Positions 1-7,403 are shown, counted from the stretch's first letter. The stretch is DNA of 15,011 bases from an uncultured Alphaproteobacteria bacterium (GCA_900540425.1 UQFU01000033.1:1-15011); one strand, 5' to 3'. The notes: generated by a model not told the origin, from the sequence alone. A program made the numbers and translations.

Positions 1-602
1 TTGGCCAGCCGGCTGTAATAGATGTCGGGAAGCAGTTTTTTTATTGGCCCGTTTTCCAGAATCAACCGGGCCTGTTTGGTTTTTCCGCGGCTGATTGCCC
101 GGCGGAAATCTTTTAATTTTTTCAGCAGAAAGTTTTTGTTGGCGGCGGACAAGCCGGAAAATTTCCGCATATCCCAATGATATACCGAAAAGGTTTCGGT
201 TTGGGGGTATTCTACCGGGCAGGACAGTTCCCGGTCTTGTTTTTTGCGCTGTGCCAGCCGATATATTCTTTTGGCCTGAGGGTGGTCGGCATATTGTTCA
301 AGCCACAAAGCCAGTTCTTCATAGTTGCTTTTGTATTTTGGGGCCAGGTATTTTTCTGCCAATATATGTCCCAGGAGCAGCTTGTTGTTCAATTTTTTGG
401 TTAAGCGGTCGCTTTCTGAAAAGTTTTGGGCTTTTAGGGCATCGAAAACTTTTTGGTAGACGCGGATATCTTCACGATTGAGATTCAGACTGGCGAGCAG
501 TTTTTGCGTTGCCGTTTCTTCCGCATGGCCCCAACAAGGAATCAGCAGCATTCCGATGAGAAGAGCGGAGAGGCCGGCAAATTTGCTCAAAACTGTTTTC
601 AT
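1..602 (-). CDS. Exported lytic murein transglycosylase-like protein (N-terminal part, cut by window edge)
   Basis: The frame is open from the ATG at 600-602 to the window edge (200 codons, no stop). Residues 1-27 form a signal peptide: MKTVLSK, a hydrophobic core, then a WGHA-EE cleavage region. The mature part is alpha-helical and basic, with helical-repeat-like stretches such as ALWLEQYADHPQAKRIYRLA and ARLILENGPIKKLLPDIYY. This resembles the N-terminal superhelical (U) domain of soluble lytic murein transglycosylases of the Slt70 type, which cleave peptidoglycan glycan strands in the periplasm. The catalytic C-terminal SLT domain would lie beyond base 1 and is not visible, so the call rests on the N-terminal style only. 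The start lies two bases after the stop of the upstream gene (TAA-AA-ATG) and has no clear ribosome binding site, which suggests translational coupling. It is the last visible gene of a three-gene operon of exported proteins. Confidence 0.6.
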   Translation of the reverse strand, partial: MKTVLSKFAGLSALLIGMLLIPCWGHAEETATQKLLASLNLNREDIRVYQKVFDALKAQNFSESDRLTKKLNNKLLLGHILAEKYLAPKYKSNYEELALWLEQYADHPQAKRIYRLAQRKKQDRELSCPVEYPQTETFSVYHWDMRKFSGLSAANKNFLLKKLKDFRRAISRGKTKQARLILENGPIKKLLPDIYYSRLA

Positions 603-604
603 TT

Positions 605-1138
605 TTATTTGACTTTGACCCAGATAATGGAAGAAGCGCATTGTTCGCCGCTCATGCCTTTGATTCGGCAGAGATTAACGACAACATTGGGGTATTTGTC
701 CATAGAGTAGCAACCTTTGCCCATCAGGGTCATCGGGATATAGTTCTCGCTGCGCGGGCTGACGTCATAAAAGCTGGCGGAGGTTTTGATGCTGGGCCAA
801 ACCAGTTGCAGGTTTAGAGTATTAATTTTATAAGGTGTGGAATTATGGATTATCAGGTCAAAATCACACATAACCCGGCCGGAAGGGGTTGTGTCTATTT
901 TGAAATTCCGGTAGTAGAGCATAATCCGAGATTCCGGCTGGTTTTCCTGCCGGTTCTTTTGAGCCTGGTTAATAATCGGGTTACGCATGATTTTTTTTCC
1001 CATTGCCGGGGACGGGGCGGTTGTTTGCACCGAAGGGGCGTTGTTTGCAGACATTCCTTCAAAAGTCTGAGCCCGAGCTTGGGGAACCCAAAGCTCCCAT
1101 CCGGCAATTAGCAGGCTGTAAAATAAAATCTTACGCAA
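605..1138 (-). CDS. Small secreted four-cysteine protein A (unknown function)
   Basis: This 177-residue exported protein belongs to no family I recognise. The start is TTG at 1136-1138, with GGGAG seven bases upstream; the nearby ATG at 1141-1143 is in another frame and closes quickly. Residues 1-23 form a signal peptide ending near ARA-Q. Residues 24-75 are low in hydrophobicity and rich in Ser, Thr, Pro and Gln (probably a flexible linker). From about residue 76 there is a compact, beta-rich-looking domain with Cys at 91, 143, 157 and 167 and the motif IIHNSTPYKINTLNLQLVW. The neighbouring upstream protein has the same order of motifs: Cys, a phrase N-x-T, a phrase L-x-L-x-W, then three Cys with the first two 14 residues apart. 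That suggests a shared disulfide-bonded fold. It lies 18 bases after the upstream gene and two bases before the transglycosylase-like gene, so it is probably co-transcribed and acts in the periplasm or at the cell surface. Confidence 0.75.
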   Translation of the reverse strand: MRKILFYSLLIAGWELWVPQARAQTFEGMSANNAPSVQTTAPSPAMGKKIMRNPIINQAQKNRQENQPESRIMLYYRNFKIDTTPSGRVMCDFDLIIHNSTPYKINTLNLQLVWPSIKTSASFYDVSPRSENYIPMTLMGKGCYSMDKYPNVVVNLCRIKGMSGEQCASSIIWVKVK

Positions 1139-1156
1139 GGCATTTCTCCCGATAGG

Positions 1157-1942
1157 TTATTTTTTGTTGGCCGTTGTCGGAGCCGGAACGCCTGGTGCGG
1201 AGACTGCCGGCATCGGTACGGGCTTCTTTTCCGAAGCTGCGGCCGGAAGCGGATTGACCGGCGCTACCGTAGAATTCAACAGGCGGGAAGCTTTATTCAG
1301 ATTGGCTTCGGCGTTTTTGAACAGGGTATCAAGTTCCTGAGACTGGCGTTCCTTGGTTTTGTTGTCCAGTTCTTTTTGGTTTTCGACCGAAACGGCCAGA
1401 AAATCGGTATAATATTCGGGCGATTTGGAAGAAATGTAACGGAACAGGGACTGGCAGGAAAGGCCGTTTTTGTCTCCGTCCTTGCCATCCTTTTTGCAGG
1501 AAGAAACGCTGATTTTGGCGTCTTCAAGCAAGATAAAACAGCGGTCGGAGGTGATTTTGCCGCGCATGCTTTTTTGAGAATTTTTCTTGAGGACAGGAAT
1601 GTTGAGCGTGCTGATGACATCGGGCGAAATATAGTCTTCGGTACCGCGCAAATCGTCACGGCCGTTGCGTCTCATGCTTTTTTCCTGAGTAATTGTGTTT
1701 TGGACGGCTTCGTCAAACCAGCTGAGGTCAAAGGAAAGTTCGGAAAGGTCTTCGTTGGTCCGGTTATAAATAGTGCTTAAAAATTCGCATCCGGTTGTTA
1801 CGCCGCGTTCATTTTTAACCGGTTTGATATCCTGGATTTTGACCAAAATGGCGTCATTTTCATTAATTGCGTAAGCAGGCGTTGCTGCAACGAAAGCATA
1901 GGCCGCCAGCAAACCCAGAAAAAGTTTCTTCTTTTCAAACAT
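1157..1942 (-). CDS. Secreted four-cysteine protein B with Pro/Ala-rich tail (unknown function)
   Basis: This is a 261-residue exported protein of unrecognised family. The ATG at 1940-1942 follows AAGGA at a normal distance. Residues 1-25 form a signal peptide with a cut near AYA-I. Residues 26-175 form the main domain, with Cys at 52, 135, 149 and 163 and the motif IYNRTNEDLSELSFDLSWF, which parallels the domain of protein A downstream. Residues about 185-223 are charged and likely helical or coiled coil (KELDNKTKERQSQELDTLF). The last about 35 residues are rich in Pro, Ala and Val, as in linkers that cross the cell wall or outer surface. It is the first gene of the minus-strand operon; the 73 bases upstream are AT-rich and probably hold the promoter, though I could not settle on one pair of boxes. 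A structural or binding role in the envelope is a guess. Confidence 0.75.
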   Translation of the reverse strand: MFEKKKLFLGLLAAYAFVAATPAYAINENDAILVKIQDIKPVKNERGVTTGCEFLSTIYNRTNEDLSELSFDLSWFDEAVQNTITQEKSMRRNGRDDLRGTEDYISPDVISTLNIPVLKKNSQKSMRGKITSDRCFILLEDAKISVSSCKKDGKDGDKNGLSCQSLFRYISSKSPEYYTDFLAVSVENQKELDNKTKERQSQELDTLFKNAEANLNKASRLLNSTVAPVNPLPAAASEKKPVPMPAVSAPGVPAPTTANKK

Positions 1943-2015
1943 TATTACATTCCTTAAAAAATTAACTTAACCGTATAATAATCAATTTTATTTTATCTTA
2001 ACAGCAAAAAGTAAT

Positions 2016-2819
2016 TTATCCCACGGCTTCCTTGTAGAGTTTGAGAAGGTCGGTCCATGCTTTGGCTTTTTGTCCGGTATTGCGCAGCAGGTATGCCGGG
2101 TGGAAAGTTGCCAATGCCTGTGCGGAAGAGCCGTTGCCTTTGGGGTATTCCAGCCAACGGCCGCGCAATCTGGAAATCGGCTCCTGATTGTCAAAAAGGG
2201 CATTGGCGGAGCTGCCGCCCAGCAATAAAATATAGTCCGGATTGATAATCTCAAGCTGTCGTTTTAGAAAAGGAAGGCAGACGGCAATTTCGCCGCCGGT
2301 AGGCGTGCGGTTTCCGGGCGGACGCCAAGGCAAGATGTTGGTAATGTAATAGTCCGAGCGATCCAGACCTATAGCGGCCAGCATTTTATCAAGCAGTTTG
2401 CCGCTGCGTCCGACAAAGGGAATGCCGATTCGGTCTTCGTCTGCTCCCGGGGCTTCGCCGATGAGGACAATTTTGGCCTGCGGATTGCCGTCGCCGAAAA
2501 CGGTGTGGGCGGCGGTCAGCTTCAGGGCACAGCCTTCAAAATTTTCCACAGCCTGGCGGAGTTCTTCCAGCGTTTTGGCTTGGGAGCAGATTTCGTGGGC
2601 GTTTTTGCAGGCAGTTGCCGTTGCCTGAGCCAGTTCGGTTGTCGCCTGGCGCGCCGGTGCGGCCGTTTGTGCCGGAGCGGGGCGGGGCAGGACAACCGGC
2701 GCCGGAGAGGCTTTGACTGTTTCGGAGCCAAGCTCAAACGGGCGGTCTCCGACGGTTTCGTCAACGCCGGCGAGAAGATAATATTCCAAGGCCGATTTTA
2801 TGTTAATTTCTTTTTCCAT
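2016..2819 (-). CDS. Uracil-DNA glycosylase superfamily protein (family 4-like)
   Basis: This 267-residue enzyme should remove uracil from DNA and start base-excision repair in the cytoplasm. Motifs, numbered from the chosen start: [10 protein letters not shown] at 121-130 (motif A), [14 protein letters not shown] from 134, [15 protein letters not shown] from about 159, and ATFHPAYLL near 237-245 (motif B with the active-site His). Residues 45-65 are a Pro/Ala-rich linker after a short N-terminal segment. Family 4 enzymes bind a 4Fe-4S cluster through four Cys. Here only two equivalents are evident, in GCALK (Cys97) and CLPFL (Cys181); Trp165 replaces the Cys before RPPGNR. The frame is open to an ATG at 2862-2864, but I place the start at 2817-2819. 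[20 protein letters not shown] reads like the usual N-terminus of alphaproteobacterial homologues, and a candidate promoter would begin transcription downstream of the longer start. AGGA lies only two bases before this ATG. Confidence 0.88.
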   Translation of the reverse strand: MEKEINIKSALEYYLLAGVDETVGDRPFELGSETVKASPAPVVLPRPAPAQTAAPARQATTELAQATATACKNAHEICSQAKTLEELRQAVENFEGCALKLTAAHTVFGDGNPQAKIVLIGEAPGADEDRIGIPFVGRSGKLLDKMLAAIGLDRSDYYITNILPWRPPGNRTPTGGEIAVCLPFLKRQLEIINPDYILLLGGSSANALFDNQEPISRLRGRWLEYPKGNGSSAQALATFHPAYLLRNTGQKAKAWTDLLKLYKEAVG

Positions 2820-2865
2820 GATCCTATTTTTAGAATAAAAAGGATTTTTTGCAAGAGTAATCATT

Positions 2866-2893
2866 TATTTACACAAAAAATGTATATATACAA
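2866..2893 (-). promoter_or_regulatory. Candidate promoter of the uracil-DNA glycosylase gene
   Basis: Read on the minus strand, TTGTAT (2893-2888) and TAAATA (2871-2866) are separated by 16 bases. Transcription would begin near 2859 and give a leader of about 40 bases before the ATG at 2819. The -35 box overlaps a perfect 12-base palindrome, TGTATATATACA (2881-2892). The region is very AT-rich, so a chance match is quite possible. Confidence 0.3.
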
Positions 2894-2921
2894 AAATAAG
2901 GGTAATAAAATATAATTCTTA

Positions 2922-2950
2922 TTGTCAGTTATAAAAGTTTTTTATAAAGT
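2922..2950 (+). promoter_or_regulatory. Candidate sigma-70-type promoter of the TPR gene
   Basis: TTGTCA (2922-2927) and TAAAGT (2945-2950) are separated by 17 bases. The overlapping TATAAA at 2943-2948 is an alternative -10 box. The start of transcription would fall near 2957 and give an untranslated leader of about 94 bases before the ATG at 3051. The spacing and the -35 box are good; the -10 box is moderate. Confidence 0.42.
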
Positions 2951-2952
2951 AT

Positions 2953-3020
2953 CCGGGTAGATTTTGTCCCGGCGGCCTTAGATTTAATGGCAGGTTGTTT
3001 GCCGAGGCTGGGCAAGGCCG
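2953..3020 (+). promoter_or_regulatory. Potentially structured 5' leader of the TPR gene
   Basis: Two adjacent stems can form in the leader. CCGGG (2953-2957) pairs with CCCGG (2968-2972). Directly after it, CGGCCTT (2973-2979) pairs with AAGGCCG (3014-3020). Inside the second stem a GGCA/TGCC hairpin can form. A competing pairing, TTGCC with GGCAA, uses part of the same bases and would disrupt the outer stem, so two alternative folds are possible. No riboswitch class is recognised, and short stems of this kind can arise by chance. Confidence 0.3.
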
Positions 3021-3050
3021 TAATTTTGGGGTATATTGGTGATATTACAG

Positions 3051-4850
3051 ATGTCAAAACTGGGTTACATAGTTGTTTTTTTGTGCGGAGTCATGTTGTT
3101 TAACTCCTGTTCCAACCGCATGGAGGTGCGCCAGTCGCAGCGCCCGGTGTCGGTTCATTCCGCCCAGCTGAAAAAGTCATACGGCGCTTATGTGGCCGGA
3201 AGGGTTGCTCATTTACGCAAGAACTTTAACAAGGCTGCGGATTATTATATTGAGGCCTTAAAAGACGATCCTGAAAATGCGGAACTGATTAATAGCGTTT
3301 ATTTGCTTCTGGTTTCCAAGGGCCGGGTGCATGAGGCGGCGAAATATGCCCGAATCTCCCAATCCAACGGCGATAAGAACAATTTTATTTATATTATTCT
3401 GATGACGGACGACATGAAAGAAGGGCGGTATGCCGAGGCGGAAAAGGATTTGTCGGGGCTTAAGGGGCCGGTATATGACCAGTTTATTGTTCCGCTGCTT
3501 TCGGCATGGTCTTATGTGGGGCGGCCGGGCGATGCCGAAGCAAACCGCCAAAAGGCGCTGCAGAAGCTTGCCGTGGTGGCAAAGGAGCCGAGTTTTCGGG
3601 CGTTGTATAATTTCCACGCCGGCATGATAAACGATTATTACGGTAAAAATGACGAAGCCCAGAAGAATTATGAGGTAATTGTCAACGAGGAAAGTTTGGA
3701 AATGTCTTTCCGTTCGTTGCAGATAATTACGAATTTTTATGTACGTACCGGGCAGAAAGAAATGGCGGTGTCCTTGGTTCGCCGTTATCATGACGACAAT
3801 GTGCTTGCCGATATGCTGAACCGGCTGGTGCACAATGTCCGTAAGGCTAAGCCCGAAAAGACGGCGCCGATTGTTGACAGCGCCAATATCGGTTTGTCCG
3901 AAGCCTTGTTCAGCATTGCATCGACTCTGCGCCAGGGAGCGGCCGGTGTTGATTTGGCTCATATGTTTATCAGTCTGTCGGTTTACGCCAATCCGAAATA
4001 TGATTTGGCCAAGCTGCTGTTGGCGGATATTCTGGAAAGCCGGGAGATGTATGCCGAAGCCAATGAGGTTTATGATGATATTGACAAGAATTCGGAGGCT
4101 TATTATACGGTGCAGCTCAAAAAGGCCAGCAATTTTGTTTTGATGGAAGATTACAAGTCGGCGGAACTGCTTTTGAAGGCTTTGGCGCTTGACGGTTACA
4201 GCAATTATCAGCTGTTTTTAGATTTGGGCGACGTGTTGCGGGTGAACAATAAACAGGCCGAAGCAATTGAATATTATGAAAAAGCCGTGAAGAAAATTGA
4301 TAAATTTGACAATGAGCATTGGGTTTTGTTCTACGCCTTGGGGATTTCTTACGAACAGGATAAGCAATGGGACAAGGCGGAAAAAAGTTTTCTGAAAGCC
4401 TTGGAGCTGAGCCAAAACCATTATCTGGTTTTGAATTATCTCGGGTACAGCTGGCTGAAGCAGGGAAAAAATGTGGAGCAGGCTTTCGGCATGATTGTCG
4501 ATGCTTATAATCAGGCGCCGAATGACGGCCATATTCTTGACAGTCTGGGATGGGCGTTTTACCGGTTGGGAAAATATGAGCAGGCAATCGAATATATGGA
4601 AAAAGCGGCGGAGCTGGAACCGGCCAATGCGGTTATCAGCGATCATCTCGGCGATGCCTATTGGTTGGGCGGGCGCAAGAATGAAGCCGGCTTCCAATGG
4701 AATCACGTTTTGGTGATGAAAGACGACACCGGCGAGGTGGATTATGATTTTGTCCGCCGCAAGATTGACGGTGAGGCGCCAAAGAATGAAGTTCCGCCCT
4801 ATAATGAAGAGCTGATTGAAGAAAAAATCAAGGAAATTTCCAAAGAGTAA
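3051..4850 (+). CDS. TPR-repeat (lipo)protein of the cell envelope
   Basis: This 599-residue tetratricopeptide-repeat protein probably acts as an envelope scaffold for protein interactions. I chose the ATG at 3051, with GGTGA eight bases upstream, over an in-frame TTG at 3036. Residues 1-19 form a hydrophobic signal sequence followed by Cys20. The box before it (FNSC) is an imperfect lipobox with Phe at -3, so lipidation is likely but not certain. TPR-like units run through the protein: an early pair at about residues 45-110 (AADYYIEALKDDPENAELI) and a clear C-terminal series at about 390-560, including DSLGWAFYRLGKYEQAIEYM and DHLGDAYWLGGRKNEA. The last about 40 residues are charged. The C-terminal wording closely matches a widespread proteobacterial TPR lipoprotein family often found before ispE; no ispE follows here. 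The gene diverges from the glycosylase gene and is followed 65 bases later by a small membrane protein. Confidence 0.85.
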   Translation: MSKLGYIVVFLCGVMLFNSCSNRMEVRQSQRPVSVHSAQLKKSYGAYVAGRVAHLRKNFNKAADYYIEALKDDPENAELINSVYLLLVSKGRVHEAAKYARISQSNGDKNNFIYIILMTDDMKEGRYAEAEKDLSGLKGPVYDQFIVPLLSAWSYVGRPGDAEANRQKALQKLAVVAKEPSFRALYNFHAGMINDYYGKNDEAQKNYEVIVNEESLEMSFRSLQIITNFYVRTGQKEMAVSLVRRYHDDNVLADMLNRLVHNVRKAKPEKTAPIVDSANIGLSEALFSIASTLRQGAAGVDLAHMFISLSVYANPKYDLAKLLLADILESREMYAEANEVYDDIDKNSEAYYTVQLKKASNFVLMEDYKSAELLLKALALDGYSNYQLFLDLGDVLRVNNKQAEAIEYYEKAVKKIDKFDNEHWVLFYALGISYEQDKQWDKAEKSFLKALELSQNHYLVLNYLGYSWLKQGKNVEQAFGMIVDAYNQAPNDGHILDSLGWAFYRLGKYEQAIEYMEKAAELEPANAVISDHLGDAYWLGGRKNEAGFQWNHVLVMKDDTGEVDYDFVRRKIDGEAPKNEVPPYNEELIEEKIKEISKE

Positions 4851-4860
4851 GCCGTTTGGA

Positions 4861-4888
4861 TTGAAAAAGGCCGCGGGAGAATTATATC
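4861..4888 (+). promoter_or_regulatory. Candidate promoter of the small membrane-protein gene
   Basis: TTGAAA (4861-4866) and TATATC (4883-4888) are separated by 16 bases, just after the TPR stop codon. Transcription would begin near 4895, about 20 bases before the start codon. The small gene could also be read through from the TPR gene, since no terminator lies between them. Confidence 0.35.
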
Positions 4889-4915
4889 TTTTGGCAACAG
4901 AACAGGAGATATAAG

Positions 4916-5239
4916 ATGGAAATGTATTTGTTTTTGGCGTTTATTTTGCTATATGTGCTGATGGCGTTCTTTGTCCGCAAAGACGTGATGCATAAAATTT
5001 GGACTTCGGCATTTATTGTGGCGTTTATTATAACCGCCGTTGCCATTGCCTTTTTGCGGGTTAACAATCAGGACGTAATGATGAATGCCAATGAGTTGAA
5101 CTGGTATTATTTGCTTTATTTGTTCGGTTCGCTGGCCGTCGTTTTCGGTATGATAAACCTGTGGATGTATCGCAAGCCGCTGTTTCATATTTTCTTTGAC
5201 GGCAATACTGATGGTGACAAAGATGAAGACGGCGATTAG
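4916..5239 (+). CDS. Small three-helix inner-membrane protein (unknown function)
   Basis: This is a 107-residue integral membrane protein of unrecognised family. The ATG at 4916 has a strong AGGAG seven bases upstream. Three hydrophobic segments are visible, at about residues 4-21, 29-47 and 65-86. Lys and Arg follow the first helix (VRKDVMHK), which favours a cytoplasmic loop there, with the N-terminus outside. The C-terminal tail is acidic and hydrophilic (GNTDGDKDEDGD). It follows the TPR gene on the same strand and may be co-transcribed or have its own promoter. Its stop codon TAG (5237-5239) overlaps the stop codon of the opposing gene, so there is no spacer for a terminator. It could be an accessory subunit or an orphan membrane protein; nothing in the sequence decides. 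Confidence 0.75.
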   Translation: MEMYLFLAFILLYVLMAFFVRKDVMHKIWTSAFIVAFIITAVAIAFLRVNNQDVMMNANELNWYYLLYLFGSLAVVFGMINLWMYRKPLFHIFFDGNTDGDKDEDGD

Positions 5240-5937
5240 GCCGCCTTCATCAAAATATTGCAGCTTTGTCCGCCGATAACGGCGATGTATTCGTTCTTTT
5301 TAAACAGCTTAAACCTTTTTTTCAGGTTCAGCAGACGGCTGGTTTTGGCAAAGTCCGAAGTGGTGATGACGAGCCCGTTGTCAGAATTTTGCAGCCTGGT
5401 GTCGGGGAGTTTGGCGACAAAGCCTTTCAGTTCGTCAAGGCTGCTCCAGCCGTTGGCGCCGATCATGCTTTGGGTTAACGTGATTTTTTCTCCGGAAGGA
5501 TGAGCGGAATAATTTTCTTCAATTTCCCGCTGAGACATTCCCAGTATAAAAAGCAGGTTTTCGGCCGCTTCTGCGGAATTGTCGCTGGCATGAACCAAGT
5601 AGCCGCCGCCGGTCCATTGCCGATAGAGGTTTTTGTCGCGGATGGCATTGTAATTGCTCTTCTGTTCCGGGTGGTGTGAATCTTCCACCATATTGGGGTT
5701 GTTGTCATAGCCCACAATGAGTGTGAAGGCTCCGGTGCCGCATTCTTTTTCTTTTTTGCAGCCGGCGGGGATTTTCTTTCCGTAAAGACGGGAAAGGTTC
5801 TGCGCAAATTCGGTGGCGGGCCAGTTGATTATAAAGGTTTGCTGAATATCATATTTGGAGGCGATATCCTGCATAATTTTATTTTCAAGGGTCCGTCCGT
5901 TTTCCCAGATTACAAAAATTTGCAGTATTTTTTTCAC
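5236..5937 (-). CDS. Conserved-looking cytoplasmic protein with WTGGG-LVHASDN motif (unknown function)
   Basis: This 233-residue protein has no signal peptide or membrane segment, and I cannot assign it to a family. The start is GTG at 5935-5937 with AAGGA five bases upstream. The N-terminal half begins with a beta strand (ILQIFVIWENG) and later has TLIVGYDNNPN, as in an alpha/beta fold. The most distinctive block is YRQWTGGGYLVHASDN at about residues 105-120, followed by EAAENLLFILG. A Gly-rich turn followed by His-Ala-Ser-Asp-Asn looks like a functional site. Cys60 and Cys66 sit in a Lys-rich stretch (GCKKEKEC). The C-terminal part is basic (NLKKRFKLFKKNEYIAVIGG). The gene converges on the small membrane gene and diverges from ugd, so its promoter must lie in 5938-6098. 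A link to polysaccharide synthesis is possible from location only. Confidence 0.7.
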   Translation of the reverse strand: MKKILQIFVIWENGRTLENKIMQDIASKYDIQQTFIINWPATEFAQNLSRLYGKKIPAGCKKEKECGTGAFTLIVGYDNNPNMVEDSHHPEQKSNYNAIRDKNLYRQWTGGGYLVHASDNSAEAAENLLFILGMSQREIEENYSAHPSGEKITLTQSMIGANGWSSLDELKGFVAKLPDTRLQNSDNGLVITTSDFAKTSRLLNLKKRFKLFKKNEYIAVIGGQSCNILMKAA

Positions 5938-6035
5938 TTTAGTCCTTGTTTCATAAAAAATATTTATTCAGAGTAATGAAATTTTTTTTTGAAATCAAGA
6001 TTTAATTTACATGGTGGAAATGTCTGATTAATCGA

Positions 6036-6063
6036 TTGCTTTAATTTTGCGGTTGGGTATGAT
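6036..6063 (+). promoter_or_regulatory. Candidate promoter of ugd
   Basis: TATGAT (6058-6063) is a good -10 box. TTGCTT (6036-6041), 16 bases upstream, is a modest -35 box. Transcription would begin near 6070 and give a leader of about 30 bases. It lies in the 161-base divergent gap between ugd and the unknown minus-strand gene. Confidence 0.35.
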
Positions 6064-6098
6064 GGAAAACATTCATAGCAAACAAAATTGAGGGACTG

Positions 6099-7403
6099 AT
6101 GAAAATAGCGATTGTAGGAACCGGATATGTTGGCTTGCCGACGGGTGTCGGACTGGCGGAATTTGGCAATGAGGTCATTTGTGTTGATAAAATAGCCGCT
6201 AAAATCGAGGCTTTGAACAATGGGCAACTGACAATTTATGAAGACGGGCTTGAAGAATTGTTCCAAAAGGCGGTCAGATCGGGGAAGCTCCGTTTTACGA
6301 CGGATATGAAAGAGGCGGTTGCCGGTGCCGACGTGGTTATGCTGGCGGTCGGGACACCGCCGCATCCGGTTACCAAAGAAGCTGATTTGCAATATATTTA
6401 TGCGGCGGCTCAGGAAGCGGCACAATATTTGGATGGTTATACGGTTTTGGCAACCAAGTCGACAGTACCGGTCGGAACCGGCGATGAAGTTGAGGCGATT
6501 GTCCGCCGGGTTAATCCCGGGGCAGACTGCGACGTTATTTCGCTGCCGGAATTTTTGCGCGAAGGTTTTGCCGTTCATGACTTTTTTAATCCTGACCGGA
6601 TTGTTATCGGCGCTGACAGCGAAAGAGCCGGAAAGGTCATGCGGGAGCTTTATAAGCCGTTTGAAGGCAAGACGCAGTTTTTGTTGGTTGGCCGGAAGTC
6701 GTCTGAGACGATTAAATATGCTTCCAATGCCTTTTTGGCAATGAAGATTCATTACATTAACGAAATGGCCGATTTTTGCGAGGCTTCGGGGGCCAATATT
6801 AATGAGGTTGCCCGGGGAATGGGACTTGACAGCCGAATCGGCAACAAATTTTTGAATCCAGGACCGGGATATGGCGGGAGCTGTTTTCCGAAAGATACCA
6901 ACGCCATGGCCGAAATGGCAAAAAAATTCGGCGTACATTTGCATTTGATCGAAACGACGATTTCGTATAATGACGAGCGCAAGGTCAATATGGCTCGACG
7001 GGTTTTGGCGGCGGCAGAAGGCAATTCCGAAGCCAGGATTGCCGTTTTGGGGCTGGCGTTCAAAGGCGGAACCGACGACTGTCGGGAATCTCCGGCAATG
7101 GATATTTTGCGGGAGCTGATAAAGCGCTCGCACAATGTTGCGGTGTATGACCCGAAAGCGATGCCTAATGCGCAAAAGCTTATCGGCGACAGCGTTGTTT
7201 ATGCCGCAGATGCTTATGAAGCGGCACAGGGCGCGGACGTATTGGTTATTCTGACCGAATGGGAAGATTTCCGGCATCTTGATTTGGCGGTTCTGAAGTC
7301 AAAAATGCGGCAGCCGCGGGTTGTGGATTTGCGCAATATGATGCAGGCCGAAGAAATGGCGCAAAACGGATTTGATTATTGCTGTGTAGGGATGAAATCT
7401 TAG
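6099..7403 (+). CDS. ugd: UDP-glucose 6-dehydrogenase
   Basis: This 434-residue enzyme oxidises UDP-glucose to UDP-glucuronate with two NAD+ in the cytoplasm, supplying uronic acid or its derivatives for capsule, exopolysaccharide or LPS. The N-terminal Rossmann motif GTGYVG is at residues 7-12 and is followed by the acidic strand end CVDK. The family motifs are all present: TVPVGTGDE near 122, EFLREGFAVHDF from 151, SSETIKYASN with Lys206 and Asn210, GPGYGGSCFPKD with the catalytic Cys262, and FKGGTDDCRESP from about 321 in the C-terminal domain. The length is normal for the single-chain bacterial type. The GDP-mannose dehydrogenase branch of the family is the main alternative, but the motifs fit UDP-glucose better. 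The ATG follows GAGGGA at short spacing. A SIMPL-domain gene starts 42 bases downstream with no terminator between. Confidence 0.93.
   Translation: MKIAIVGTGYVGLPTGVGLAEFGNEVICVDKIAAKIEALNNGQLTIYEDGLEELFQKAVRSGKLRFTTDMKEAVAGADVVMLAVGTPPHPVTKEADLQYIYAAAQEAAQYLDGYTVLATKSTVPVGTGDEVEAIVRRVNPGADCDVISLPEFLREGFAVHDFFNPDRIVIGADSERAGKVMRELYKPFEGKTQFLLVGRKSSETIKYASNAFLAMKIHYINEMADFCEASGANINEVARGMGLDSRIGNKFLNPGPGYGGSCFPKDTNAMAEMAKKFGVHLHLIETTISYNDERKVNMARRVLAAAEGNSEARIAVLGLAFKGGTDDCRESPAMDILRELIKRSHNVAVYDPKAMPNAQKLIGDSVVYAADAYEAAQGADVLVILTEWEDFRHLDLAVLKSKMRQPRVVDLRNMMQAEEMAQNGFDYCCVGMKS

Noticed and set aside
2820..2864. Longer start for the uracil-DNA glycosylase
   Set aside because: No ribosome binding site precedes the ATG at 2862-2864, the extra 15 residues are unlike the family, and the candidate promoter would start downstream of it.
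5964..7277. 437-codon minus-strand open frame opposite ugd
   Set aside because: It covers almost the whole ugd gene, has no recognisable motifs and a low-complexity basic translation, and ugd is certain on the other strand.
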